Assembly: GCA_963817755.1 (NCBI GenBank)
Contig: CAWFPB010000003.1
Span: forward strand, 1,178,001-1,242,000
Direction: 5' to 3'
DNA from: Oleiagrimonas sp963817755
GTDB lineage: Bacteria > Pseudomonadota > Gammaproteobacteria > Xanthomonadales > Rhodanobacteraceae
DNA: 64,000 nt
Positions 44,156-52,541 of this stretch are shown in pieces; position 1 is the first letter of the stretch, and each line of letters starts with the position of its first letter. A program made the translations under genes and the position numbers. Below the pieces are notes generated by a model. That model did not search any database and was not told where the DNA came from. It worked only from the letters and a program-made list of their open reading frames with translations.

Positions 44156-44803
44156 ATGGGCGACCTGGCCGACCGCATCGATGCCCTGCTGCCGCAGACC
44201 CAGTGCGAGCAGTGTGGCTACCACGGCTGCCGCCCCTACGCCGAGGCCATCGCCGAAGGCTCGGCCGACATCAACCAGTGCCCGCCCGGCGGCCAGGCCG
44301 GCATCGACGCGCTGGCCGCCCTGCTCGGCCGCGCGTCCAAGGCGCTCAACCCGGACAACGGCACGGAGAAACCGCGCATGCTGGCGCGGGTGATCGAGGA
44401 CGAGTGCATCGGCTGCACCAAGTGCATCCAGGTGTGCCCGGTCGACGCCATCCTCGGCGCCAGCAAGCAGATGCACACGGTGATCGCCGACCATTGCACC
44501 GGCTGCGAGCTGTGCGTGCCGGCCTGCCCGGTCGACTGCATCGCGCTCGACCCGATGCCCGCAACGCAAATCGACCCCGCCCATGCCGATGCCGCGCGCG
44601 AGCGCTTCCGCCGCCGCGAGGCGCGCCTGGCGCGCAACAAGGCCGAACGCGAGGCTCAGCTGGCCGCGCGCAAGGCCGCCATGCACGCGCCCGCGCCGCC
44701 CGCCGGTGCTTCCGGGGACGGCACCATTCGCAAGACCATCACCCGCAGCGCCGTGCAGGAAGCCATCGCCCGCGCCAAGGCCAAGCGACACCGTTCCGAC
44801 TGA
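44156..44803 (+). CDS. rnfB: RnfB/RsxB-like ferredoxin, soluble and orphan
   Basis: 215 residues. The N-terminal iron-sulfur domain uses C17, C20, C25 and C42 (CEQCGYHGC...QCPPGG), then a two-cluster ferredoxin: CIGCTKCIQVCPVD near 90 and CTGCELCVPACPVD near 120. The C-terminus is a charged helix. The N-terminal membrane anchor of normal RnfB is missing: the protein starts directly at DRIDALLPQTQCEQCG. No other rnf/rsx subunit gene is present; only the nth neighbour of the ancestral cluster remains. It begins 14 bases after metG. Confidence 0.85.
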   Translation: MGDLADRIDALLPQTQCEQCGYHGCRPYAEAIAEGSADINQCPPGGQAGIDALAALLGRASKALNPDNGTEKPRMLARVIEDECIGCTKCIQVCPVDAILGASKQMHTVIADHCTGCELCVPACPVDCIALDPMPATQIDPAHADAARERFRRREARLARNKAEREAQLAARKAAMHAPAPPAGASGDGTIRKTITRSAVQEAIARAKAKRHRSD

Positions 44804-44821
44804 CCCGACACGGACCCGCCG

Positions 44822-45463
44822 ATGAAGAAAGCCGACGTCGTCGAACTGTTCCGCCGCCTGCGCGAGCTGGACCCGCACCCGACCACCGAACTGGAGTACG
44901 ACACGCCGTTCCAGCTGCTCATCGCGGTGATCCTGTCGGCGCAGGCCACCGACGTGGGCGTGAACAAGGCCACGCGCAGGCTGTTCCCGAAGGCCGGCAC
45001 GCCGCAGGCGATCCTCAAGCTCGGCGAGGAAGGCCTCAAGCGCTACATCAACACCATCGGGCTGTACAACGCCAAGGCGAAGAACGTCATCGCCACCTGC
45101 CAGATCCTCATCGAGCAGCACGGCGGCGAGGTGCCGCGCGAGCGGGCCGCGCTGGAGGCCCTTCCGGGCGTGGGCCGCAAGACCGCCAACGTGGTGCTCA
45201 ACACCGCCTTCGGCGAGCCCACCATCGCCGTGGACACGCACATCTTCCGCGTCGCCAACCGCACCGGCCTGGCGCCGGGCAAGACCGTGAACGCGGTCGA
45301 ACAGAAACTGCTCAAGGCGGTGCCGGACGAGTTCATCCAGGACGCCCACCACTGGCTGATCCTGCACGGGCGCTACGTGTGCAAGGCACGCAAGCCCGAC
45401 TGCCCGCACTGCGTGCTCGCCGACCTGTGCCGTTACCGGCCCAAGACCAAGGCGGACACCTGA
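44822..45463 (+). CDS. nth: Endonuclease III
   Basis: 213 residues, base-excision repair glycosylase/AP lyase for oxidised pyrimidines. The helix-hairpin-helix LEALPGVGRKTANVV contains catalytic K120, and D138 in IAVDTHIFR completes the pair, at the same numbers as in E. coli. The 4Fe-4S loop C-x6-C-x2-C-x5-C is intact (CKARKPDCPHCVLADLC). It follows rnfB by 18 bases. Confidence 0.97.
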   Translation: MKKADVVELFRRLRELDPHPTTELEYDTPFQLLIAVILSAQATDVGVNKATRRLFPKAGTPQAILKLGEEGLKRYINTIGLYNAKAKNVIATCQILIEQHGGEVPRERAALEALPGVGRKTANVVLNTAFGEPTIAVDTHIFRVANRTGLAPGKTVNAVEQKLLKAVPDEFIQDAHHWLILHGRYVCKARKPDCPHCVLADLCRYRPKTKADT

Positions 45464-45465
45464 AA

Positions 45466-45498
45466 AAGGAAACGGCGGGCTTGCGCCCGCCGTTTCTT
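45466..45498 (+). terminator. Rho-independent terminator after nth
   Basis: AAACGGCGGGC pairs with GCCCGCCGTTT around TTGC, with A-rich sequence before it and TTTC after. It closes the metG-rnfB-nth unit and may also serve the convergent porin gene. Confidence 0.85.
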
Positions 45499-45565
45499 GC
45501 CGTTCCCTGGCTCGATGAACTCCGTGGGGCCATCGTGGCCCGATGATGTTTCGTGCTCGTGACGC

Positions 45566-46615
45566 TTACCAGGCCACCTGGCCCCAGACACCGATCTCGT
45601 TGGTCTTGGTGTTGGCCACGTGCACCGGCAACGGCAGCATCGAGGTGTACTTGCCGGTCTCGTGCTTGTAGGCCACGGCCAGCTTGAAGCCACGAGTCAC
45701 GTCGAACTGGACGCCAGCGTTGTAGTAGGTGTCCTTCTTGCCCGGATCCAGGTCCTTGCTCGGCTTGACGCTGTCGTAGCGCACGAAGGCCGTGGCACTG
45801 TCGCTCAGGCCGGCGCTGGCCCACACGGAGAAACCGTCGGCCTTGTCGGTGGACACGGTCGTCACGTTGTTCCAGTTCTTGGCGTTGAAGTACTCGCCGC
45901 CGACACGAAAGCGCTTGCTGACGTAGGCCGCCAGGAAATCGACACGCGAAGCGGTGTTCATCGCGGGCATGGTCTGGGTGTCCTGACCCTTCTTGCCGTC
46001 ATAGGCTCCCACCGCGACCACCAGGCCGTCGACCGGCATGACCGCCACGCGACCCTCGAAGTCCACGCCCTTGGTGCGGCCCGGGTGCTTGTAGCCACCG
46101 CCGTTCACCACGGCCGCCTCGTAGCTGACCATGTCATTGCTGCCGAGCTTGCCGCCCAGGTGGACGCCCCAATCGGCCGAGTTGGCGAAGTGGTTGCGGT
46201 CGGTCACGGTCGGCTCGACGTAACGGAAGCCGTACTGGTGCTCGACGAACGGGATCCACGGCATGTCGGCCGAACCGATGCGCAGCACGGCCGCCTTGCT
46301 GAACTTGCCCTGCACGTAGGCCTTCTTGACGAACAGGTTGGTCTGGCCGTCGCTGGGCACGTAGTTGAAGTCGGTGGTCAGGTTGGCCGACCAGATGTCG
46401 TCGAACTGGTGGCTGACGCTGAAGTAGAAGCGCTTGACGTCCGTGCCGGTGCCGGTCTTGTCGGTCTTGCCGGTGTCGCTGTTCTTCTGGTCGATGTGGG
46501 TGAAGTCGAAGTACATCTTGCCGCCGATGGTGGTATCGCCGGGGGCGGCATGGGCGGACACGCTGGCCGCGCCCAGGGCGACGGCGACAGCAACGGCAAC
46601 GAGTTTGCAGCGCAT
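45566..46615 (-). CDS. Outer-membrane porin, probably phosphate-regulated
   Basis: 349 residues. Signal peptide about 1-24 ending AHA, then alternating beta strands and a C-terminal strand ending GQVAW, an outer-membrane signature. Strand pattern and length suit a 16-strand OprO/OprP-like porin. A clear Pho box lies in its upstream region and the pst operon is close, so phosphate or polyphosphate uptake is likely (inference). AGGAG lies six bases before the ATG at 46615. Confidence 0.82.
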   Translation of the reverse strand: MRCKLVAVAVAVALGAASVSAHAAPGDTTIGGKMYFDFTHIDQKNSDTGKTDKTGTGTDVKRFYFSVSHQFDDIWSANLTTDFNYVPSDGQTNLFVKKAYVQGKFSKAAVLRIGSADMPWIPFVEHQYGFRYVEPTVTDRNHFANSADWGVHLGGKLGSNDMVSYEAAVVNGGGYKHPGRTKGVDFEGRVAVMPVDGLVVAVGAYDGKKGQDTQTMPAMNTASRVDFLAAYVSKRFRVGGEYFNAKNWNNVTTVSTDKADGFSVWASAGLSDSATAFVRYDSVKPSKDLDPGKKDTYYNAGVQFDVTRGFKLAVAYKHETGKYTSMLPLPVHVANTKTNEIGVWGQVAW

Positions 46616-46720
46616 GGTGAACTCCTAGAACGTTTGAAAGCTACGGTGCATGGCACCGCGCCATGCATCCAACGGTGTGAGCATCAACGGCGTTGTTAAA
46701 AACCCGTGACGGCGGCCAGC

Positions 46721-46740
46721 ATGACGATGGAATTTGACGC
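46721..46740 (-). promoter_or_regulatory. Weak second Pho-box-like repeat
   Basis: On the minus strand GTCA occurs twice 13 bases apart (GCGTCAAATTCCATCGTCAT), two more than the canonical 11. It follows the stronger box toward the porin gene. Confidence 0.3.
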
Positions 46741-46755
46741 TTGTGTTGGCGTTGC

Positions 46756-46773
46756 ATGACGAATTGATGACAG
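46756..46773 (-). promoter_or_regulatory. Pho box upstream of the porin gene
   Basis: On the minus strand CTGTCAT-CAAT-TCGTCAT: two 7-base direct repeats with a 4-base spacer, 11-base period, close to the PhoB consensus CTGTCAT. It lies about 140 bases before the porin start. The surrounding 296-base gap to the next gene holds nothing else that I recognise. Confidence 0.7.
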
Positions 46774-46911
46774 TCCGCCGCCACCGACCGCCCTCCGGGC
46801 GCCCGCCGCAACACGCCCAGGGCTGCAAGAGAACTGTCATCTGCCGGTGGCAAGCTCGCCTGCGAGTGCACATCCACGCGCGCATTACTCATGACTATCC
46901 AGGAGCACACC

Positions 46912-47412
46912 ATGGTCGCAACGCGCCCCGTCCGCCGATGCCTGCAGGCCTGCCTGCCGGTCCTGTTCGTGTTCGCCATGGCCCCCGCCCTCGCCCAGCA
47001 GGCCAAACCGGCACCGCTGCAGGAGCGCATGTCCTATGCCCAGTTCAAGCGACTGGGCCTGGACAAGCTCTCGCCCGCCCAGCTCAAGGCCCTCAACGCC
47101 TGGCTGGCCACGCACGGCGAACGCGGCCCGTCGATGGACCGTGCCGCGGCACGCCCGAGCGCCGGCACCGCACCGGCGTCAACCGGCCACGGGGACATCC
47201 ACACCCACATCGTCGGCACCTTCCGCGGCTGGGACACCGGCACGGTATTCACCCTCGCCAACGGGCAGCGCTGGCAGGTGGCCGACGACAGCTCGCTGAT
47301 GATCCACAGCATGAAGAATCCGGCCGTGACGCTGCGCAAGAGTTTCTTCGGAAGCTGGCTGCTGGACGTCGACGGCGTCGACCAGAGCGTGCACGTGACG
47401 CGCAAGCGCTGA
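46912..47412 (+). CDS. Exported hypothetical protein
   Basis: 166 residues. Signal peptide about 1-28 (CLPVLFVFAMAPALAQQ). Then a helical part (MSYAQFKRLGLDKLSPAQLKALNAWL) and a C-terminal beta-rich part (IVGTFRGWDTGTVFTLANGQRW, VADDSSLMIHSMKNPAVTLRK). Resembles small periplasmic proteins of this order with no known function. ATG at 46912 with GGAG eight bases upstream. Confidence 0.7.
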   Translation: MVATRPVRRCLQACLPVLFVFAMAPALAQQAKPAPLQERMSYAQFKRLGLDKLSPAQLKALNAWLATHGERGPSMDRAAARPSAGTAPASTGHGDIHTHIVGTFRGWDTGTVFTLANGQRWQVADDSSLMIHSMKNPAVTLRKSFFGSWLLDVDGVDQSVHVTRKR

Positions 47413-47450
47413 AGCGACCGCCCGCCCGGCTGGGCGCCCGGCCGGGCTGG

Positions 47451-47456
47451 TATGCT
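47451..47456 (+). promoter_or_regulatory. Extended -10 element of rnt
   Basis: TGGTATGCT fits TGnTATAAT and ends six bases before the ATG at 47463, so transcription should begin at the start codon. Confidence 0.42.
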
Positions 47457-47462
47457 TCGCGC

Positions 47463-48122
47463 ATGGAACAGATTTCAAGCCAGCCGGTGAAGCGCATCGC
47501 CGATCGCTTCCGCGGCTTCCTGCCCGTGGTGGTGGATGTGGAGACCGGCGGATTCGACTCGCAGCGCGACGCGCTGCTGGAAATCGCCGTGGCCGTGACG
47601 CACATGGACGAGGAAGGCCGCCTCGGATTCGACGCGCCGGTGCTGGCGCGCGTGAAACCGTTCGAGGGTGCCAACCTGGACCCGCGCGCGCTGGAAGTGA
47701 CCGGCATCGATCCCGATCATCCGCTGCGTGCCGCCGTCCATGAGCGCGAGGCACTGGACATGGTGTTCAAGCCGGTCCGCGAGGCGATTCGCGCCACCGG
47801 CTGCCAGCGCGCGGTGCTGGTCGGCCACAACGCGGCCTTCGACCTGGGCTTCCTCAATGCCGCGGTCACGCGCGTGAACCACAAGCGCAACCCGTTCCAT
47901 CCCTTCAGCTGCTTCGACACCGCCACCCTGGGCGGCCTGGCCTACGGCCAGACGGTACTCAGTCGCGCCGTGCAGGCGGCCGGATTCGACTTCGACGCTC
48001 GCGAGGCGCACTCTGCGCTGTACGATGCCGAGCGCACGGCGCAATTGTTCTGCACCATCATCAACCGCTGGAAGGACCTGCAGGCACTGGAACGCGACCG
48101 CGTCGGCCTGCCCCTGTCCTGA
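47463..48122 (+). CDS. rnt: Ribonuclease T
   Basis: 219 residues, DEDDh 3' to 5' exoribonuclease that trims tRNA CCA ends and stable RNA precursors. Catalytic residues D25 and E27 (VVVDVETGGFD), Asp of GHNAAFDLGF near 124, and His/Asp of EAHSALYDAERT near 183-188. No Shine-Dalgarno sequence before the ATG. Confidence 0.95.
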   Translation: MEQISSQPVKRIADRFRGFLPVVVDVETGGFDSQRDALLEIAVAVTHMDEEGRLGFDAPVLARVKPFEGANLDPRALEVTGIDPDHPLRAAVHEREALDMVFKPVREAIRATGCQRAVLVGHNAAFDLGFLNAAVTRVNHKRNPFHPFSCFDTATLGGLAYGQTVLSRAVQAAGFDFDAREAHSALYDAERTAQLFCTIINRWKDLQALERDRVGLPLS

Positions 48123-48146
48123 GCCCGCCGCCGCAGGTGGCCCGTC

Positions 48147-48437
48147 ATGCCGATCTACGAATACATCGCCTCCACGCCCCGCAACTGCCCGCGCTGCAAG
48201 GACGGATTCGACTGCCTGCAGCGCCTGGGCGACACCCCGCTGGTCGCCTGTCCGGACTGCGGCGCACCGGTGCGCCAGCGCATCAGCGCCCCCAACGTGG
48301 TGGCCGGAAACAGCCACCGCACCCGCGAAAGCCACCTGGAAAAGCATGGCTTCACGCAGTACCGCAAGGTCTCGAAGGGCGTCTACGAGAAGACCGCGGG
48401 CAAGGGACCGGCCCATATTGCCGATGACGGCAAATAA
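48147..48437 (+). CDS. FmdB-type zinc ribbon protein
   Basis: 96 residues. The start MPIYEYIASTPRNCPRCKDGF and the second pair CPDCGAPV form the four-cysteine zinc ribbon of FmdB regulatory-like proteins, with a longer first loop than usual. The C-terminal half is basic (RTRESHLEKHGFTQYRKVSKGVYEK). It follows rnt by 24 bases. Role unknown. Confidence 0.8.
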   Translation: MPIYEYIASTPRNCPRCKDGFDCLQRLGDTPLVACPDCGAPVRQRISAPNVVAGNSHRTRESHLEKHGFTQYRKVSKGVYEKTAGKGPAHIADDGK

Positions 48438-48516
48438 CGCCGGCCCCGAAAAAAACCCTTTCTTTACAAACTCCTGGACTACCCGGCTTGCGTGGATTCT
48501 GGCCCCCTGGCCGAGC

Positions 48517-48534
48517 TTGTCACAGAGCTGCAAC
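48517..48534 (+). promoter_or_regulatory. Pho-box-like site upstream of pstS
   Basis: TTGTCAC-AGAG-CTGCAAC: first half matches CTGTCAT at five of seven positions, second at four, with correct 11-base spacing. About 85 bases before the pstS start. Confidence 0.45.
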
Positions 48535-48620
48535 AAGAATCTCATTTCATTGCAATGCCGACCGCCTACAAAGCACCCCGAGGGCGGGCATCGCCTGAGA
48601 CCGAAACCCGAGGAGTTACC

Positions 48621-49646
48621 GTGTTTACATTCAAATCGCGCATCGCCATTCTTGCTGCCGCGTCGCTGTTCAGCGTGGCCGCCATGGCCACCGACGTCAC
48701 CGGCGCCGGTTCCAGCTTCGTTTACCCCGTGGTCTCCAAGTGGGCCGCGGCCTACGCGCAGAAGACCGGCAACCAGGTCAACTACCAGTCCATCGGTTCG
48801 GGCGGCGGCATCGCCCAGATCAAGGCCGGCACCGTCGACTTCGGCGCCTCCGACAAGCCGCTCGACCAGGCCACCCTGGCCAAGTTCGGCCTGGGCCAGT
48901 TCCCCGACGTGATCGGCGGCATCGTGCCGGCCTTCAACGTCAAGGGCATCCCGGCCGGCAAGCTGGTGCTGGACGGCCCGACGCTGGCCAACATCTTCCT
49001 GGGCAAGATCACCAAGTGGAACGACCCGGCCATCGCCAAGCTGAACCCGGGCATGAAGCTGCCTTCCGCCTCGATCACCGTGGTGCATCGTTCGGACGGT
49101 TCCGGCACCACCTACAACTTCACCCACTACCTGAGCCAGGTCAGCCCGGCGTGGAAGTCGCAGGTCGGTGAAGGCACGGCCGTCAACTGGCCCAGCAGCG
49201 CCACCGACATCGGCGGCAAGGGCAACCAGGGCGTGTCCGCGTACATCAAGCAGATCCCGAACTCGATCGGCTATGTCGAGTACGCCTACGCGCTGCAGAA
49301 CCACATCGGCTACGCGATCATGAAGAACGCGGCCGGCAAGGTGGTCAAGCCGGAGACGGCCTCCTTCCAGGCCGCGGCCGCCACGGCCGACTGGAAGCAC
49401 GCCAAGAACTTCGAACTGCTGATCACCAACGCCCCGGGCGCCAACGCCTGGCCGATCACCGCCACTTCCTGGGTGATCATGTACAAGAAGCCCAAGAACC
49501 TGAAGCACACCAAGGTGGTGATGGACTTCTTCCGCTGGTCCTACAACCACGGTCAGGCCGATGCGCGCTCGCTGGACTACGTGCCGCTGCCGCCGAGCCT
49601 GGTCAAGCAGATCGAGGAATACTGGAAGACCCAGTTCCAGCTGTAA
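48621..49646 (+). CDS. pstS: Phosphate ABC transporter substrate-binding protein
   Basis: 341 residues, periplasmic. Signal peptide about 1-22 (AILAAASLFSVAAMA). Phosphate-binding motifs: DVTGAGSSFVYPV, IGSGGGIAQI, VDFGASDKPL and VVHRSDGSGTTYNFTHYL. The start is GTG at 48621 with AGGAG five bases upstream. First gene of pstSCAB-phoU; a Pho-box-like repeat precedes it. Confidence 0.96.
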   Translation: MFTFKSRIAILAAASLFSVAAMATDVTGAGSSFVYPVVSKWAAAYAQKTGNQVNYQSIGSGGGIAQIKAGTVDFGASDKPLDQATLAKFGLGQFPDVIGGIVPAFNVKGIPAGKLVLDGPTLANIFLGKITKWNDPAIAKLNPGMKLPSASITVVHRSDGSGTTYNFTHYLSQVSPAWKSQVGEGTAVNWPSSATDIGGKGNQGVSAYIKQIPNSIGYVEYAYALQNHIGYAIMKNAAGKVVKPETASFQAAAATADWKHAKNFELLITNAPGANAWPITATSWVIMYKKPKNLKHTKVVMDFFRWSYNHGQADARSLDYVPLPPSLVKQIEEYWKTQFQL

Positions 49647-49781
49647 CCGGTGCCGCTGCCGGCCCTGGCCCGCTTCGCGGCATGGACCGGCACAACACCT
49701 GAAGCGGCGCGCGCGGTATCCTTGGATACTGCGCGCGTCGCGCTTTCGTTTCCGGCTCCACCCATCCAGCACACTGCGCCC

Positions 49782-50753
49782 ATGTCCGAGACAGACGACT
49801 CAACGACCGCACTCGATATCGAACAGCGCGCTCGCAAGGACGCGCGTCACGACGTCTTCTTTCGTCGATTGCTTCTGTTCTGCGCCATGCTGGTGCTCAT
49901 CGCGCTGCTCAGCGCGGCAATTTCCACGCTCTGGGGCGGACGCGAGATCTTCCTCAAGCACGGCTGGAAGTTCCTCACCTCCAGCACCTGGAACCCGGTC
50001 ACCGACCAGTACGGCGCACTGGCGCCGATCCTCGGCACCCTGGTCACCTCGTTCATCGCCATCGTGCTGGCGGTGCCCCTGAGCTTCGGCATCGCCCTGT
50101 TCCTCACCGAGATCGCGCCCTCGTGGCTGCGCCGGCCGATCGCCAGCGCCATCGAGCTGCTGGCCGCGATCCCCTCGATCGTCTACGGCATGTGGGGCCT
50201 GTTCGTGTTCGTGCCCTTCATGTCGAGCATCGAGCCGACCCTCAACAACACGCTGGGCAAGGTGCCGCTGATCGGCGGCTTCTTCAGCGGCCCGCCGATC
50301 GGCCTGGGCACCCTGACCGCAGGCATCGTGCTGTCGATCATGATCCTGCCGTTCATCGCCTCGGTCATGCGCGAGGTCTTCCAGACCGTGCCCGCGCGAC
50401 TGAAGGAGTCGGCCTACGCGCTCGGCTCGACCACCTGGGAAGTGGTCTGGGACATCGTCCTGCCCTACACCCGCACCGCCGTCATCGGCGGCATCTTCCT
50501 GGGCCTGGGACGGGCCCTGGGCGAGACCATGGCGGTCACCTTCGTGATCGGCAACTCCTACGGCATCACCAAATCGCTGTTCATGCCGGGAAGCACCATC
50601 GCCTCGTCCATCGCCAATGAATTCAACGAGGCCGTCGGCCTGCACCGTTCGGCGCTGATCGCGCTCGGCTTCCTGCTGTTCGTGGTCACCTTCATCGTGC
50701 TGCTGATCGCGCGGCTGATGCTGCGCCGTCTGGCCAAACGGGAGGGCAACTGA
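49782..50753 (+). CDS. pstC: Phosphate ABC transporter permease PstC
   Basis: 323 residues, six membrane helices, inner membrane. Permease motif (EAA loop) VPARLKESAYALGSTTWEVVWDIVLPYTR and the conserved GLGRALGETMAVTFVIGN. A hydrophilic N-terminus of about 27 residues precedes helix 1. Its stop overlaps the pstA start by one base (TGATG). Confidence 0.95.
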   Translation: MSETDDSTTALDIEQRARKDARHDVFFRRLLLFCAMLVLIALLSAAISTLWGGREIFLKHGWKFLTSSTWNPVTDQYGALAPILGTLVTSFIAIVLAVPLSFGIALFLTEIAPSWLRRPIASAIELLAAIPSIVYGMWGLFVFVPFMSSIEPTLNNTLGKVPLIGGFFSGPPIGLGTLTAGIVLSIMILPFIASVMREVFQTVPARLKESAYALGSTTWEVVWDIVLPYTRTAVIGGIFLGLGRALGETMAVTFVIGNSYGITKSLFMPGSTIASSIANEFNEAVGLHRSALIALGFLLFVVTFIVLLIARLMLRRLAKREGN

Positions 50754-51628
50754 TGAGCTCGGGCACTTTCATCTACACCCGCCGCCGCATCGTCAACGTG
50801 CTGGCCATGCTGCTGAGCGGCATCGCCACCTTCGTCGGCCTGCTGTTCCTGGCCTGGATCCTGTGGGTGACCATGAAGAACGGCGTCAGCGCCCTGAGCC
50901 TGACGCTGTTCACCAAGATCACCGCCTACGGCTCCGAGGGCGGCCTGTCCAACGCCATCGTCGGCAGCATCGGCATGGACATGCTGGCGCTGCTGATCTG
51001 CGCCCCGATCGGCGTGCTGGCCGGCACCTACCTGGCCGAGTACGCCTCGCGCTCCAAGCTCGGCTCGACCGTGCGCTTCCTCAACGACATCCTGCTGTCG
51101 GCGCCCTCGATCGTGCTCGGCCTGCTGGTCTACGTGATCGTGGTGCGGCCGATGTCCAACCTGACCAACGGCGGGGTGTCGTTCTCCGGCCTGGCCGGCG
51201 CCATCGCCCTGGCCCTGATCGGCCTGCCGGTGATCGTGCGCACCACCGACGAGATGCTTCGCCTGGTGCCCAGCACGCTGCGCGAGGCCGCGCTGTCGCT
51301 GGGCATCCCGCAGTGGAAGCTGACCGTGCAGGTGCTGATCCGCGCGGCCACGTCGGGCATTCTCACCGGCATCCTGCTGGCCCTGGCGCGCCTGGCGGGC
51401 GAGACGGCCCCGCTGCTGTTCACCGCCTTCGGCAACAACTTCATGACGCTGAACCCGCTGAACAAGATGGCCAGCGTGCCCCAGGTCATGTACCAGTACA
51501 CCGGCGATCCGGCCCCGGAGAAACACGCCATCGCCTGGGCCGGTGCGCTGCTGATCACCGCGTTCGTGCTCGCGCTGAGCCTGCTTTCCTATTTCTTCTT
51601 CTCGCGCAAGAAGGTGAGTTATGAATGA
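50753..51628 (+). CDS. pstA: Phosphate ABC transporter permease PstA
   Basis: 291 residues, six helices, forms the membrane channel with PstC. EAA loop VPSTLREAALSLGIPQWKLTVQVLIRAA and the following ARLAGETAPLLFTAFGN are conserved. Ends 8 bases inside pstB. Ends with the basic FFFSRKKVSYE. Confidence 0.95.
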   Translation: MSSGTFIYTRRRIVNVLAMLLSGIATFVGLLFLAWILWVTMKNGVSALSLTLFTKITAYGSEGGLSNAIVGSIGMDMLALLICAPIGVLAGTYLAEYASRSKLGSTVRFLNDILLSAPSIVLGLLVYVIVVRPMSNLTNGGVSFSGLAGAIALALIGLPVIVRTTDEMLRLVPSTLREAALSLGIPQWKLTVQVLIRAATSGILTGILLALARLAGETAPLLFTAFGNNFMTLNPLNKMASVPQVMYQYTGDPAPEKHAIAWAGALLITAFVLALSLLSYFFFSRKKVSYE

Positions 51629-52427
51629 CCTTGCCGCCCCGTCCCAGGCCCAACCGGTGACCGCCACCGGGGCCCGCACGAAGATCGAGGTGCGCAACCT
51701 GGACTTCTACTACGGCAAGTTCCATGCGTTGAAGTCGATCAACATGGACGTCCCGGAGAAGAAGGTCACGGCCATCATCGGCCCGTCCGGCTGCGGCAAG
51801 TCCACGCTGCTGCGGATCTTCAACCGCATCTACGCGATGTACCCCAAGCAGCGTGCCGAAGGCACGGTGGCGCTGGACGGCGAGAACATCCTGGATCCGA
51901 AGTACTCCATGAACCGGCTGCGCACCAAGGTCGGCATGATTTTCCAGAAGCCGGTGCCGTTCCCGATGACCATCTACGAGAACATCGCCTACGGCATCCG
52001 CCACCACGAGAAGCTCAAGCGCTCGGTGATGGACGAGCGCGTCGAGGATGCCCTGCGCAACGCCGCGCTGTGGGACGAGGTCAAGGACAAGCTCAAGCAC
52101 AGCGCCCTGGGCCTGTCCGGCGGCCAGCAGCAGCGCCTGTGCATCGCGCGCGGCATCGCCCTGCGCCCGGACGTGCTGCTGCTGGACGAGCCGACCTCGG
52201 CGCTGGACCCCATTGCCACCGGCCGCATCGAGCAGCTGGTGGAGGAACTGAAGAAGACCTACACCATCGTCATCGTCACCCACAACATGCAGCAGGCGGC
52301 GCGCGTGTCCGACTACACCGCCTTCATGTACATGGGCGAGCTGATCGAGTTCGGCCATGCCGAGAAGATCTTCACCACGCCGGACAAGAAGCAGACCGAG
52401 GACTACATCACCGGCCGCTTCGGATGA
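51621..52427 (+). CDS. pstB: Phosphate ABC transporter ATP-binding protein
   Basis: 268 residues. Walker A GPSGCGKST (54-62), signature LSGGQQQRLCIAR near 160, Walker B VLLLDEPTSALDP, and switch His in VTHNMQQAAR. The Pst ATPase dimer energises phosphate uptake. Overlaps pstA by eight bases. The gap to phoU (52428-52541) contains a GGGAATGG-type simple repeat. Confidence 0.97.
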   Translation: MNDLAAPSQAQPVTATGARTKIEVRNLDFYYGKFHALKSINMDVPEKKVTAIIGPSGCGKSTLLRIFNRIYAMYPKQRAEGTVALDGENILDPKYSMNRLRTKVGMIFQKPVPFPMTIYENIAYGIRHHEKLKRSVMDERVEDALRNAALWDEVKDKLKHSALGLSGGQQQRLCIARGIALRPDVLLLDEPTSALDPIATGRIEQLVEELKKTYTIVIVTHNMQQAARVSDYTAFMYMGELIEFGHAEKIFTTPDKKQTEDYITGRFG

Positions 52428-52435
52428 CCTGAAGC

Positions 52436-52470
52436 CGGGAATGGGGAATCGGGAGTGGGGAATGGGAACA
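52436..52470. repeat. Degenerate GGGAATGG short tandem repeat
   Basis: GGGAATGGGGAATCGGGAGT and on, in the pstB-phoU gap. Same family as those at 17767 and 57592. Confidence 0.6.
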
Positions 52471-52541
52471 GCGCATTCGACCTCTTTCCGGCCCCGGTAA
52501 CCTGACTGCACACCTGTGCCAATGCCCCAACGAGGCAACAC

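Noticed and set aside
47475..49772. A 765-codon minus-strand open frame across rnt, the FmdB gene and pstS
   Set aside because: Antisense to three supported genes, with no coherent domain.
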